The notes under the pieces are model-generated. The model ran no database searches. It was not told the DNA's origin and saw only the letters and a program-made list of their open reading frames with translations. From Bryobacterales bacterium (GTDB taxonomy: Bacteria > Acidobacteriota > Terriglobia > Bryobacterales > Bryobacteraceae): 31,580 nucleotides of DNA. Position 1 is the stretch's first letter. Every line of letters begins with the position of its first letter. Shown in pieces: positions 1 through 8,827 of the stretch. A program made the translations under genes and the position numbers. The DNA is taken from NCBI GenBank assembly GCA_016789785.1, contig JAEUQE010000087.1, forward strand, positions 1 through 31,580, given 5' to 3'.

Positions 1-35
1 GCCCGCTGCCCACAGGCACAACCATGCCAACCGCA

Positions 36-872
36 TCATCCGCGTCCTTCCAACAACCGGTGCAGATACGTCAGGTTGCGCTTCATGTCCGCTTCCACCG
101 AACTCGACGGCGACGAGGTCTCCAGATTCGCGAACGCATTGAAGCCGATCTCGCGCATCGCCTTCAGAACGCCCGGAAAGTCGATCTTCCCTTCCCCGAG
201 GTAGCTCGGGTTGTCCTTCAGATGGATCTGGCAAATGCGCTTCTTGCCCAGCCAGCGAATCTCCTTCAGAATGTCGAAGCCCTGTCCCGTCGAATTGCCC
301 ACGTCGTAATAGGTCAGCACCGCCTTCGATCGCGAGCGCTCCATGATGCGCACATTGTCTTCGGCCGAAATCGTGTCTTCCAAACCGAGAATAATCCCGG
401 CCTTCTCAGCTTCAGGCCCAAGTTCGCGAAGCACATCGCCGACATACTCCATCTCCTGCTGCGTCTGCAATGCGCCCTTGCCGAAGAACGGCATCAGCAT
501 CACCTTGGCATTCAGCTTCTTCGTGATCGGGATCGCGTCCGCCAGCCACTTCTGCCCGAGCTTGTCGTTCTTCAGGTAGTTGACATGTAGAATGTCGAGG
601 CATGTGCCCGCGAGCTTCATGCCATGCTTCTTGGCGGCTGCCAGGTACTGTTCCTGCACTTCCGCGTTGTCGAGAGGGAGTTTGTTGTCGATTGGCTTGC
701 GGCCGAGGCTGACCTCCACACCTTCAAAGCCAATGCGGCTGGCAAGGGCGACGGCTTCCACCTTGCCTGTGAGTCTGAGATTCCAGTCGGTGACACCCAG
801 GCGGAACGGGAACGACTTCGCCTGGAGGCCGAGCGCGGCACCGGCCGAATAAAGGAGGGTACGACGTGTCAT
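36..872 (-). CDS. Tat-exported sugar phosphate isomerase/epimerase-like TIM-barrel protein
   Basis: The protein resembles the xylose isomerase-like TIM-barrel family (sugar phosphate isomerases/epimerases, AP endonuclease 2 fold). Acidic and His residues of the kind that bind the divalent metal appear in order in LGLEDTIS, YYDVGN, IHLKDN and the late NLETSS. The N-terminus reads MTRRTLLYSAGAALG, a short twin-arginine signal, so it probably acts in the periplasm; the substrate is unknown. I chose the ATG at 872 because it places the RR motif at residues 3-4. ATGs at 881 and 917 are also open, and none has a convincing Shine-Dalgarno. Length is about 278 residues, normal for the family. It is divergent from the nitroreductase gene, with about 75 bp between starts. 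Family call is solid, substrate open. Confidence 0.8.
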   Translation of the reverse strand: MTRRTLLYSAGAALGLQAKSFPFRLGVTDWNLRLTGKVEAVALASRIGFEGVEVSLGRKPIDNKLPLDNAEVQEQYLAAAKKHGMKLAGTCLDILHVNYLKNDKLGQKWLADAIPITKKLNAKVMLMPFFGKGALQTQQEMEYVGDVLRELGPEAEKAGIILGLEDTISAEDNVRIMERSRSKAVLTYYDVGNSTGQGFDILKEIRWLGKKRICQIHLKDNPSYLGEGKIDFPGVLKAMREIGFNAFANLETSSPSSSVEADMKRNLTYLHRLLEGRG

Positions 873-946
873 CTTCAGCATGCATCGATTATGACTCGCC
901 CCGCTGCGCGCCGCCATGCACCCCGCTCATGCTCTGATTGAGAGTG

Positions 947-2452
947 ATGCATTGGCTTGAATACCATGAGGCGACCAAGCACACGCTGGAACGCCTCTAC
1001 GCCCGTCCGCATACGCTCGATTGGGCCAACATGCCCGACCCATTCCGCCACTACGAAGGTGTCCCGATTGCCGATCTGCCTGCCGGCTCGCCTGTGCCCG
1101 TCGCGCCTGCCCTCGACGTGCTGCGCGGAGTTCGCGGTGAATTCGAAACCACCAGCGGCGCCGACTGGCTCTCCTCACTCCTGTTTCATAGCGCCGCAAT
1201 CAGCGCCACGAAACGCGTGCCATCCACGGGCCATCGCTATGCGCTACGGGTCAATCCATCCTCAGGCAATCTGCATCCCACCGAGTTTCACTTCGTGGCA
1301 CGCGGCATCGCCGGATGGGAAGACGGGCTCTATCACTACCGCCCCTCCGAGCACACCGCGGAGCAACGCATGCGCGGCGATGCTTCCTTCCTGCTCAGTC
1401 CAGCGCTTCGCGGCTACCCTCTGGTCTTCGTGCTGACTTCCATCGCATGGCGCGAGGCCTGGAAGTATCGCGAACGTGCGTACCGCTACTGCTGCCACGA
1501 CATCGGGCATGCGTGGGGAGCGCTTGCGTTGGCGGCGCGCGCACTGGGTTGCGAAGCATTCGCGCATGGACACTTCGCCGAGGAGAAACTACGCGACGAG
1601 ATGCGCCTCACCGATGAATGGCCCATGCTGATCGTCGCCATCGAAGGCCCGTCCATCCCTCGCGCGGACTCCCCTAAGGCCCAGGCATGGTTTGGCGGCA
1701 CCCCCAATCCGCTCTCCAGCGAAATCGTTCCCTATCCATCCATTGATGCGATCCATCAAGCCACCTCTTGCGACGGCACTACGGCAATGGCGCAACCCGC
1801 CCCTCGGCATCCGAACCCAGGCTCCATTGAACTCCGTCCGCTCGCAGAGAGCGAGACGAGCTTCGCCACAGCGGCACGCCGCCGGCGCTCCGCCCTCGAT
1901 TTTCAAGGCGGCTGGACGAACCTCCGCTTCGAACAGTTGTCCACGCAACTCGACGCCACCGCGCGCCCCTTTCAGGCTGACTTCGAAGGCGACCTCTATG
2001 GCACGTTGCCCGCCCGCTACGTCGAACTCTATCTCTACGTGCATCGCGTGGATGAGTTGGATCGCGGCGTCTACCGGTACGACGCGCCGACGTCGACTCT
2101 CGAATGCATCGCAACCGGGGATCAGCGTCTGATGGCCGCCGGCCTGAGCCTTGGCCAGGATCTCGCCGGCAATTCCTGCGTCACCTATTCGATGATTGCC
2201 GATCTCGAACGCGCCGCACGCGATCATGGCGAACGCGCGTATCGCTACGTGTTCTTCGAAGCCGGAATGATCGGGCAGCGGCTCTATCTCGCCGCCGAAG
2301 CGATGGGCTTTCAATCCACAGGCATCGGCGCATTCTATGACGACAACGTGCACCGCTATCTCAACATCGAGCCCGAACAAGGCCAGGTGGTGTATCACTT
2401 CGCTTCCGGCTACGCGATTCACGATCCGCGCATCGAAGACGAAGAGGCGTAG
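947..2452 (+). CDS. SagB/ThcOx-type dehydrogenase with two nitroreductase domains
   Basis: About 500 residues made of two tandem nitroreductase-fold halves. The first carries RVNPSSGNLHPTEFHF, the Ser/Asn/His-rich FMN-binding signature of SagB-type enzymes, followed by an HDIGHAWGALALAARALG helix. The second starts near RRRRSALDF and ends with GMIGQRLYLAAEAMGF and STGIGAFYDD, typical of the same family. Members are FMN oxidoreductases. Some oxidise azolines in RiPP pathways, but many single fused copies have no known substrate. I chose the ATG at 947, with GAGAG just upstream; GTG 944 and TTG 938 are in-frame alternatives. There is no export signal, so it is probably cytosolic. No YcaO gene or precursor peptide is in the window, so a RiPP role is not supported here. 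It ends 3 bp before the stop of the convergent permease. Confidence 0.85.
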   Translation: MHWLEYHEATKHTLERLYARPHTLDWANMPDPFRHYEGVPIADLPAGSPVPVAPALDVLRGVRGEFETTSGADWLSSLLFHSAAISATKRVPSTGHRYALRVNPSSGNLHPTEFHFVARGIAGWEDGLYHYRPSEHTAEQRMRGDASFLLSPALRGYPLVFVLTSIAWREAWKYRERAYRYCCHDIGHAWGALALAARALGCEAFAHGHFAEEKLRDEMRLTDEWPMLIVAIEGPSIPRADSPKAQAWFGGTPNPLSSEIVPYPSIDAIHQATSCDGTTAMAQPAPRHPNPGSIELRPLAESETSFATAARRRRSALDFQGGWTNLRFEQLSTQLDATARPFQADFEGDLYGTLPARYVELYLYVHRVDELDRGVYRYDAPTSTLECIATGDQRLMAAGLSLGQDLAGNSCVTYSMIADLERAARDHGERAYRYVFFEAGMIGQRLYLAAEAMGFQSTGIGAFYDDNVHRYLNIEPEQGQVVYHFASGYAIHDPRIEDEEA

Positions 2453-2455
2453 CGA

Positions 2456-4900
2456 CTATTCGTATCGCAGCGCAGTCATCGGGGAAACTCGCGAGGCCCT
2501 TCGCGCGGGCAGATAGCAGGCCAGTGCCGCGATGATCAGCAGGGTCAGCACCACGCTGGCGTACACGGCCGGTTCGACGGCACTCACACCAAACAGCGCA
2601 CCAGCCAGCAGACGCGACAAGGCAAGAGCACCCGTCACACCCGCCAGCAGACCCGTCCACACCGGCATCAATCCCTGCGTGAGCACCAGCCTTCGAATGT
2701 CGGACTCACTGGCGCCCATCGCCATGCGCACGCCCATCTCGGCACGCCTCTGCGCAACCGCGTACGACACCACACCGTAGATTCCGATGCAGGCAAGCAC
2801 CAGCGCAACCAGCGCGAACATTGCCACCAGCATCGCCTGGAATCGCCTGTTGGACACGGTCTGCCCAACCACGCGTTCCATGCTCACAATCGGGGGCACC
2901 GGAATCTGCGGATCGAGTTGCCACACGGCCTGGCGCAACGCGGAAGCAATCGACTCGGGCCGCTGCTCGCTCCGCACCACTAGCGTCAATGCCGACGCGT
3001 TGTTCTGCCAGTAAGGTTGATACACCATCATCGGCGGCTCTTTCTGCAGTCCTTCACTGCGCACGTCGCCGACCGTGCCAATCACACGGAGCCACGGATT
3101 GTCGTCTTCTGTACCCCGGCGGAACCGCTTTCCAATCGGGTCCTGGCCGGCGAAGACCTGGCGCGCGAACTTCTCGCTGATGAGCGCAACCATCTCCTTC
3201 TCATCGTCCCGGAACAACCGTCCGCTGCGAAGACCAATCGAGAGGGCTGGAAAGTACTCATTGCTGACACTACGGTAAGTGGCGACGGGTAGTTCCGCGA
3301 GCGTGGCGCTCTTCGCCATGCCCTCAACGAAGACCACGCTGATTTCGCGCTGATCGCGCAGCGGCAGCATGCTGATGTAGCCGGCCTGCTGGACACCCGG
3401 AAGGGCCGCGGCCGATTCGCGCAAGGTCTGGAAGAACTGCCGGCGCTTCGGATTGGCATCATAGCGCTGGTGAGGAAGATCCAGATCCACACCGAGAACA
3501 TTCTCCGACTGGAAGCCGCGATCCACTCGCATGAGCTTCACGAAACTCGTCAGCAGCAGTCCCGCACAGATCAGAAGCACAGCGCTGAGTCCGACTTCGA
3601 ATGAGACGAGAGTCGCCCGCAATCTCGCACCCCTTGGGCCATCGGTATTGCCGCGACTGCCCGGCGCAAGGACATCCGCTGCTCTGGCCGACGCGATCCG
3701 CAACGCCGGCAGCAAACCGAACAGCAGCGTTGTGGCCACACACAGGCCGAGACAAAACAGCAACACCGTGCGATCCACCGCCGTTTCTTCCAGACGCGGC
3801 AGATACACGGGAGCCCGCGCCACCAGCAGTTCCACAATCCACAGCGCCACGACCACGCCGGCAAGACCGCCCGCAAGCGAAAGCAGCAGACTCTCCGCCA
3901 GGGACTGTTTCACCAGTTGCAGCGGCCTCGCGCCAAGTGCCGACCGAATCGCCATCTCGCGGCTGCGCACCGTGGCACGCACCAGCGAAAGGTTCGCAAC
4001 ATTCACGCAGACGATCAACAGCACCACGCCCACCGCGGCCATCAGAATCCACAGCGCCGGACCCGCCTCTCCCAACAGGGTGCTGTGCAGCGATCGCATG
4101 TGCCCATACATCTCGAGTTTGCCGCTGCGCTTTGTGATCGAGGCAAACAGCACCGCGAATTCCGCTCTCGCCGCCGCCTCCGTGGATCCTGGGCGCAGCC
4201 TCGCGATCACGGCGTAGTTGAAGTTGTCTTCCGGATTCTCCAGGTCCGCCTGGCGAAGCCGCAACGGCAGAAAGATGTCAGGCCGCTCGGGCAGGTTCAC
4301 AAGCGGGTGCAGTTGATTGCCGGATGGGAATAGCATGCGCTGTTTCGTGACACCGATCACTTCATACGGCACGCCATCGAGCAGAATGCGCTTTCCGAGA
4401 ATCGCCGGATCCGCGGAGAACCGTCTGCGCCAAACGGAGTCGCTCAGAATCACGACGTTCGGTGCGCCCTCGCGGGACTCCTCAAGGGTGAACGTCCGGC
4501 CCAATGCCGGCCGGACGCCCAGCACGTCGAAAAGTTGGTGTGTCATGCGCACCATGCCAAGCCGCTCAGGCTCGCCCGAACCCGTGAGCGCCATCGATCC
4601 GTTGCCTTCATCCAGCGCCGCTACGGCCTCGAACGATTTCGCTTCATCGCGAATGCGCGCATAGTGCCCAGCACTCACTGGAACCGTGGGATAGAGATTG
4701 CTGAACTTCGGAAGGAACTCACTGATCACCATCAGACGTTCAGGCTCGTGATACGACAGCGGCTTCAGCATCACCGAATAGACAAGGCTGAACATCGCCG
4801 CATTGCCCGCGATGCCAAGCGCAAGCGAGCTGATGGCCGCCAGCGCATAGCCCGGCGATTTCGCAAGACTGCGGATGCTCATCCTGAGTTCCTGAATCAT
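2456..4900 (-). CDS. ADOP-type duplicated FtsX-like ABC permease
   Basis: 814 residues in the layout of the acidobacterial duplicated orphan permeases. There is a first transmembrane helix (residues about 17-45, AAISSLALGIAGNAAMFSLV), a MacB-like periplasmic domain containing the GVRPALGRTF and VVILSDSVWRRRF blocks, and a first FtsX trio starting near LWILMAAVGVVLLIVCVNVANLSLVRA. A second periplasmic domain and a second FtsX trio (ALVALVLACIGIYGVVSYAV) follow, and the protein ends in MTALRYE. These are inner-membrane MacB-related proteins with no ATPase encoded beside them, as here. AGGGG sits 6 nt before the ATG at 4900, a good ribosome binding site. The stop of a small upstream gene is 19 nt away, so the two are probably co-transcribed. 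The transported or sensed molecule is unknown. Confidence 0.9.
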   Translation of the reverse strand: MIQELRMSIRSLAKSPGYALAAISSLALGIAGNAAMFSLVYSVMLKPLSYHEPERLMVISEFLPKFSNLYPTVPVSAGHYARIRDEAKSFEAVAALDEGNGSMALTGSGEPERLGMVRMTHQLFDVLGVRPALGRTFTLEESREGAPNVVILSDSVWRRRFSADPAILGKRILLDGVPYEVIGVTKQRMLFPSGNQLHPLVNLPERPDIFLPLRLRQADLENPEDNFNYAVIARLRPGSTEAAARAEFAVLFASITKRSGKLEMYGHMRSLHSTLLGEAGPALWILMAAVGVVLLIVCVNVANLSLVRATVRSREMAIRSALGARPLQLVKQSLAESLLLSLAGGLAGVVVALWIVELLVARAPVYLPRLEETAVDRTVLLFCLGLCVATTLLFGLLPALRIASARAADVLAPGSRGNTDGPRGARLRATLVSFEVGLSAVLLICAGLLLTSFVKLMRVDRGFQSENVLGVDLDLPHQRYDANPKRRQFFQTLRESAAALPGVQQAGYISMLPLRDQREISVVFVEGMAKSATLAELPVATYRSVSNEYFPALSIGLRSGRLFRDDEKEMVALISEKFARQVFAGQDPIGKRFRRGTEDDNPWLRVIGTVGDVRSEGLQKEPPMMVYQPYWQNNASALTLVVRSEQRPESIASALRQAVWQLDPQIPVPPIVSMERVVGQTVSNRRFQAMLVAMFALVALVLACIGIYGVVSYAVAQRRAEMGVRMAMGASESDIRRLVLTQGLMPVWTGLLAGVTGALALSRLLAGALFGVSAVEPAVYASVVLTLLIIAALACYLPARRASRVSPMTALRYE

Positions 4901-4919
4901 TGATGGCCCCTCGTCCTCC

Positions 4920-5132
4920 CTACGGATATGGGATCTGCCGCACGCGAGAGGCCAACATCTCGAGCACTGGCCTCACGGGCTTTTTCCACTCTTTGGTGAA
5001 CTGAGCCTGTCCGCTTTTGGGATCTACTCGTCCACGGGCGAACGCCGCTGGCCTTGGCGGTTTGCGGCGCACCTGCGCGCGCGGCACAGGCATTGCAGGC
5101 ATGGGACGAATCTCGGGTTCCGTTCTCTTCAT
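4920..5132 (-). CDS. Small Pro/Arg-rich hypothetical protein upstream of the permease
   Basis: A 70-residue basic protein rich in Pro and Arg/Lys (VRRKPPRPAAFARGR), with no membrane segment or signal peptide; I do not recognise it. The start at 5132 is supported by GGAG seven bases upstream (complement of 5140-5143), one of the best Shine-Dalgarno sites in the window. The frame stays open upstream to 5246, but that extension has no start signal. Its TAG stop (4920-4922) abuts the GGGAGG preceding the permease, so translation may be coupled. Another frame over the same stretch (4897-5250) lacks such a start. It is probably a real small gene of unknown function; a leader or regulatory role is only a guess. 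Confidence 0.55.
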   Translation of the reverse strand: MKRTEPEIRPMPAMPVPRAQVRRKPPRPAAFARGRVDPKSGQAQFTKEWKKPVRPVLEMLASRVRQIPYP

Positions 5133-5302
5133 GAAGCATCTCCGGAGTTTGTAATTGACAAGGGCGCAGAGCCCACTCACAGAGTGACAGCCGGCCGCCT
5201 CTGGTTCGCTGTAACGAACCTTGCGAAAATGCCCGATCTTCCTCATCCACCGTGTGTTAAGAATTTTCCGTTCGGCTGTGAACGCCGTGCCGCAAGAGGT
5301 GT

Positions 5303-5308
5303 CACAAT
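5303..5308 (+). promoter_or_regulatory. Candidate extended -10 directly before map
   Basis: TGT-CACAAT lies 6 nt before the map ATG at 5315. CACAAT matches four of six consensus -10 bases and has the TGn extension. Transcription starting about 7 nt downstream would begin at or next to the ATG, giving a leaderless mRNA. No -35 is evident. Confidence 0.25.
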
Positions 5309-5314
5309 GACGGG

Positions 5315-6058
5315 ATGTCCATCGATTCGGCCAGCCAACTCGACAAGCTCCGCGCGATCGGCAGGATCGTGCGCCGCACGCTCGATGAAACCGCGAAGTT
5401 CGTGCGCCCCGGCATCACCACGGCCGAACTTGACTCGATCGGCGCGCATCTGCTCGCCGAACAAGGCGCCGAATCTGCGCCGCCGAAGGTCTATGGATTT
5501 CCCGGCGCGCTGTGCATCAGCGTCAATGAGGAGGCGATCCACGGAATTCCTGGCAGCCGTGTGATTCGCGACGGCGATCTGGTCAAGCTCGACCTCGTCG
5601 CCGAGAAAGATGGCTACTTCGCCGATGCCGCCATCACCGTCGGCGCGGGAAGCATCAGCAAGACAGCGCGCACGCTTGCGGACTGTGCGGAGAGCGCGTT
5701 TCGCAAAGCCGCGCAGGTAGCGCGCGTGGGCCATCGCGTCTGCGACATCGGCGGCGCGGTGGAGCAGGAAACGCGCCGGCGGGGCTTCCGCGTCTTGCGC
5801 GACCTGCGAGGCCACGGCGTCGGCCGCACGATTCACGAAGAGCCAACCGTGCCGAACTACTACGATCGCGAAGCCCGTACCAGGCTCACCGAAGGGCTGG
5901 TCATCACGATCGAGCCCATCCTCGCCGCCACCACCGGACGTGCCTATCTCGCGCGCGATGGCTGGACCATCAAGACTTCCGATGGCAGCCTCGCGGCGCA
6001 CTACGAACACACGATCGTGATTACGAGATCGGCGCCGATTCTCGTCACAGCCGCGTAA
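5315..6058 (+). CDS. map: Methionine aminopeptidase type I
   Basis: 247 residues covering the pita-bread metallopeptidase fold. All five metal ligands are visible: Asp93 (KLDLVAEKDG), Asp104 (YFADAAIT), His167 (GHGVGRTIHEEP), Glu200 (VITIEP) and Glu231 (HYEHTIVIT). The substrate-site His76 sits in VNEEAIHGIPG. It removes the initiator Met from nascent cytosolic proteins. There is no N-terminal zinc finger, so it is the short bacterial type. The ATG at 5315 gives the usual family length; GAGG about 13 nt upstream is too far for a strong ribosome binding site. It stands alone, divergent from the small 5132 gene and convergent with the OLD-type gene 12 bp away, not in the ribosomal-protein operon where map often lies. 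Confidence 0.95.
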   Translation: MSIDSASQLDKLRAIGRIVRRTLDETAKFVRPGITTAELDSIGAHLLAEQGAESAPPKVYGFPGALCISVNEEAIHGIPGSRVIRDGDLVKLDLVAEKDGYFADAAITVGAGSISKTARTLADCAESAFRKAAQVARVGHRVCDIGGAVEQETRRRGFRVLRDLRGHGVGRTIHEEPTVPNYYDREARTRLTEGLVITIEPILAATTGRAYLARDGWTIKTSDGSLAAHYEHTIVITRSAPILVTAA

Positions 6059-6070
6059 CGGCGAAGCACC

Positions 6071-7873
6071 TTACGCATCGTCCGGTGTATCAAGAATCGG
6101 GCCGGCGTGCGCGAAAATCTCCGCGAGCAAATCAAGTTTGTCCGAAACCTCGCGAGCCACACGCGCCGGTTCAACGAACGCGATCAAGCGATGCAGTTCG
6201 CTCTTTCGTAAGAGTGCCTCCACTCCCGCGCGGACAGCAAGCCGCCGGAAGAACTCCTCCGCGAACGCACTCAATTTCACGCTCTGAGTGGTCTTGTCCC
6301 AGATGAGCCGCGCCGCCTCAGGCGCGGAATTCTTCCAAACCCAAAGATCATCCCGGTTGCCACCGAAGACGACCTCTTCCACCAACTCGTCAAGCACACT
6401 GCCGGCCACCTGCGGAGCAATCGCGAACAGACCAAGATGCAGATTCGCATACGCCACATACGCCAGCAGCACTTCAGGCATGATGAAGTAGTTCTCAATC
6501 TCGTATCGCTGCCAGTAGACCGTCTGCAAGCCAGCGTCGTTCCGGCCGGTTCGTGCCCGTCCATCACTGTCCAGAATCGCCAGGCCGCGAAGGCCGGGCA
6601 GCAGCTTTCGCAAAGCGTTGAAGTGATCCCGCGGACTCGCGCCAAATCCCTCCTCGGCCCGCTCGACCTCGGTCTCAACGGTTGAAGCGGGATGCACGTT
6701 GCGGACGAAGTAAACGTTCGGGTTCTCATCCCACACGCCAATAGCGGCGTGATTCAGCCGTTCGGCAAAGGCGCGCAGAATATCGGCATCGGTTCCGCCT
6801 TCGAAGTACAGAACGTATCCTCGTTGCCGCGCCTGCACATAGTGCGCCGCCCCATACAATTTCAAGCTCTCGCGGATCGACGCCTTCGCCACGTTCTTCG
6901 CCCGGCCCTCCAGCAACAGCGTGAGGTTGGTCTCCATGGCCGCATCGAGAATCACTTCCGAATGCGTCACGATCACCACTTGCGATTCGTTCTGCGTGGC
7001 GATGTCGCGCAGAAGTACGAACACTTGCCTCTGTCGCAGAATCTCCAGATGCGCGTCCGGCTCATCAATGAGCAACACACTCTTCTTGTGCGAGAACAGA
7101 TACGCAAACATCAGCAGCATCTGCTGAAACCCGCGCCCGGCCGACGAGAGCGAAAGCGGCTCCTTCACGCCATCCTGCCGGTAGTGGAGATCAATGGCGC
7201 CGCGGGAGTTCTCCCTGGGCTCGTCAAGCCGCACTTGGAAGAGGCGTTGCATCCAGCCAACAATCGTGCCCCAGTCCTTCGGCGATGCACGATGCACCAT
7301 CAAACAGAGATTGCGAAGCACTTGCGCCGTCTGCCCTTGCCCCAGCAGTACATTGATTCTCCCGGGCTGCAACACAGCTTCTTCGGTCTCAAGCCCCGAC
7401 ATCGGGTAAAGCAGTTCCACATCCAGCGAAGCGGCGTGCGCGATCAGGTCGGTCTGGTCACGAACACTGTCATCGGGTGAGCAATAGACCAGATCCTCGC
7501 CCTGATTCCGAAATCTCATCGGCACCGGGTGAACTACTCCGTTGAAGAAAACACCCGCCGTGATCACCAGCGGAATGTCGATGTTCCCGGTGCGCACTTT
7601 CGTTTCGTGCCAGAAGAACCGTGTCCGCTCCACTGGCACGTTGAGGATCGTCAGCCGGTTCAGCGGCGTACCTGAACGCTCCCGCGCACTGGAGGCCTTG
7701 CGCGCCTCATGCCAGGTCTTCACGGCTTGTGACCACAGCGCGATCGCCTGGACCACGCTGGTCTTTCCACAGTTATTCGGCCCGATGATCACGGCCGGAT
7801 GATCAAGCTCGATGCGTTGCCTGTTCCCGAACGTCTTGAAGTTCTCGATCTCGATGTAGTGAAGCAGCCGCAT
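6071..7873 (-). CDS. OLD-family AAA ATPase with C-terminal TOPRIM nuclease domain
   Basis: About 600 residues. The N-terminal ABC/SMC-like ATPase begins IEIENFKTFG and has Walker A GPNNCGKT (31-38), signature SLSSAGRGFQQ (241-251), Walker B LLIDEPDAHLE (267-277) and switch His304 in VTHSE. The C-terminal half is TOPRIM-like, with Glu358 in LYFEGGTDAD, the Asp pair DSD at 435-437 and the OLD-type RYEIENYF block at 456-463. Known relatives are phage P2 Old and the Gabija nuclease GajA, which cut DNA, often in anti-phage defence. No UvrD-like helicase (GajB) is adjacent, so a solitary class 1-like OLD protein is more likely. I chose ATG 7873 with GAGAG upstream; the earlier start at 7894 is TTG. 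It sits between two housekeeping-type genes, with rluA-like upstream on the same strand. Confidence 0.85.
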   Translation of the reverse strand: MRLLHYIEIENFKTFGNRQRIELDHPAVIIGPNNCGKTSVVQAIALWSQAVKTWHEARKASSARERSGTPLNRLTILNVPVERTRFFWHETKVRTGNIDIPLVITAGVFFNGVVHPVPMRFRNQGEDLVYCSPDDSVRDQTDLIAHAASLDVELLYPMSGLETEEAVLQPGRINVLLGQGQTAQVLRNLCLMVHRASPKDWGTIVGWMQRLFQVRLDEPRENSRGAIDLHYRQDGVKEPLSLSSAGRGFQQMLLMFAYLFSHKKSVLLIDEPDAHLEILRQRQVFVLLRDIATQNESQVVIVTHSEVILDAAMETNLTLLLEGRAKNVAKASIRESLKLYGAAHYVQARQRGYVLYFEGGTDADILRAFAERLNHAAIGVWDENPNVYFVRNVHPASTVETEVERAEEGFGASPRDHFNALRKLLPGLRGLAILDSDGRARTGRNDAGLQTVYWQRYEIENYFIMPEVLLAYVAYANLHLGLFAIAPQVAGSVLDELVEEVVFGGNRDDLWVWKNSAPEAARLIWDKTTQSVKLSAFAEEFFRRLAVRAGVEALLRKSELHRLIAFVEPARVAREVSDKLDLLAEIFAHAGPILDTPDDA

Positions 7874-7933
7874 GGACGCTCTCAATCTTACCAAGGGCCG
7901 CTCTTCGGCTAGCTTTCACCCTGAATCCGCGAT

Positions 7934-8818
7934 TCATAATCCTGGCGGCAACGTGGCCTCAATACGGATTTGTTCCCCAGTAATGGGGTGATGGAATCTC
8001 AGGGAGTGGGCATGCAGGAGATATCCTCCGTCGCCGGGGAGTCCGGGGAGCGTTTCCAGAGGCCGGCCCGTAACGCCATAGAGAGGATCGCCGACCAGGG
8101 GATGACCAATGGACGCCAAGTGAATTCGAATCTGATGCGGTCGGCCAGAATGCAGACTCACTTCAAACGTCGTGTTCCCGGCACCGCGTGAAACCACCCT
8201 CGCAAACGACCTCGACGGTTTCCCTCCCGGGTCGGCTGCCCACACGGATCCGATGCGCGGGTGCGGCACCAGGCCGATCGGTGTGAGGATTTCGTACGCG
8301 TCCTCCTGAGCAACGTTTTGTGCCAGCGCCCGATAGGTCTTCTGAACCCGGGGCGTGTTCCAGCTTGCGAAGAGATTCGAAGCCGCTTGCGGAGTCTTGG
8401 CGAAGAGAACGATGCCGGTAGTGCCCCGGCCCAGCCGGTGGACGGGATTCGCGCTCGGAGTTCGCTGCTGCACTAGACGCAACAGGGTGTTCTCCATGAA
8501 ACCACCGCCGGGCAGAGTGGGCAGGCCCCCGGGTTTGCCGACAGCCAGCAGATGGGGGTCTTCAAACAAGACTTCGAAATGCCTTGGAGCGTCCGGCTCG
8601 ATCCACGGGGGACGGTTCCAGACCAGGGTCTGGCCTACGATGACCGATTCGCTTCCTGTGGCAGTGACGCCGTTGAGTGTCACTTCGCCATTGTTCAGTT
8701 TTTCTTGCCAGCCCTCCGGAGTGGAATGGGGATAAAGACTCGCCAGATGAGAGAGCAGACGCTGTCCACGGTGTTTGCCGCTGATGATTGTGGTGTAGGC
8801 ATAACCCCGGTTGAGCAT
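7934..8818 (-). CDS. RluA-family pseudouridine synthase-like protein with Gly at the catalytic Asp position
   Basis: 294 residues: an N-terminal S4-like RNA-binding segment (about 15-70) and an RluA catalytic domain with LLAVGKPGGLPT, KTYRALA, SGRPHQIRIHLASIGHP and GDPLYG. RluA enzymes isomerise uridine in rRNA or tRNA using the Asp of HRLDxxTSG. Here that block reads HRLGRGTTG (127-135) and the codon is plainly GGC, so the nucleophile position is Gly130. The rest of the fold looks intact, which argues against simple decay. I have a recollection of an HRLGRGTSG-type subfamily in cyanobacteria and plants, which I cannot check here. The ATG at 8818 has no Shine-Dalgarno; a TACACT hexamer lies 9 nt upstream. 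RluA family is certain; activity and target are open. Confidence 0.88.
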   Translation of the reverse strand: MLNRGYAYTTIISGKHRGQRLLSHLASLYPHSTPEGWQEKLNNGEVTLNGVTATGSESVIVGQTLVWNRPPWIEPDAPRHFEVLFEDPHLLAVGKPGGLPTLPGGGFMENTLLRLVQQRTPSANPVHRLGRGTTGIVLFAKTPQAASNLFASWNTPRVQKTYRALAQNVAQEDAYEILTPIGLVPHPRIGSVWAADPGGKPSRSFARVVSRGAGNTTFEVSLHSGRPHQIRIHLASIGHPLVGDPLYGVTGRPLETLPGLPGDGGYLLHAHSLRFHHPITGEQIRIEATLPPGL

Positions 8819-8827
8819 GTTAGTTTG

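Noticed and set aside
947..2452. Possible RiPP biosynthetic cluster around the SagB-type gene
   Set aside because: No YcaO, precursor peptide, leader protease or dedicated transporter is visible nearby.
4897..5250. Alternative minus-strand frame overlapping the small Pro/Arg-rich gene
   Set aside because: It lacks the well-placed GGAG site and runs into the permease start.
6071..7873. Gabija defence system
   Set aside because: The GajB helicase is missing: neighbours are map and an RluA-like gene, so only an OLD-family nuclease is supported.
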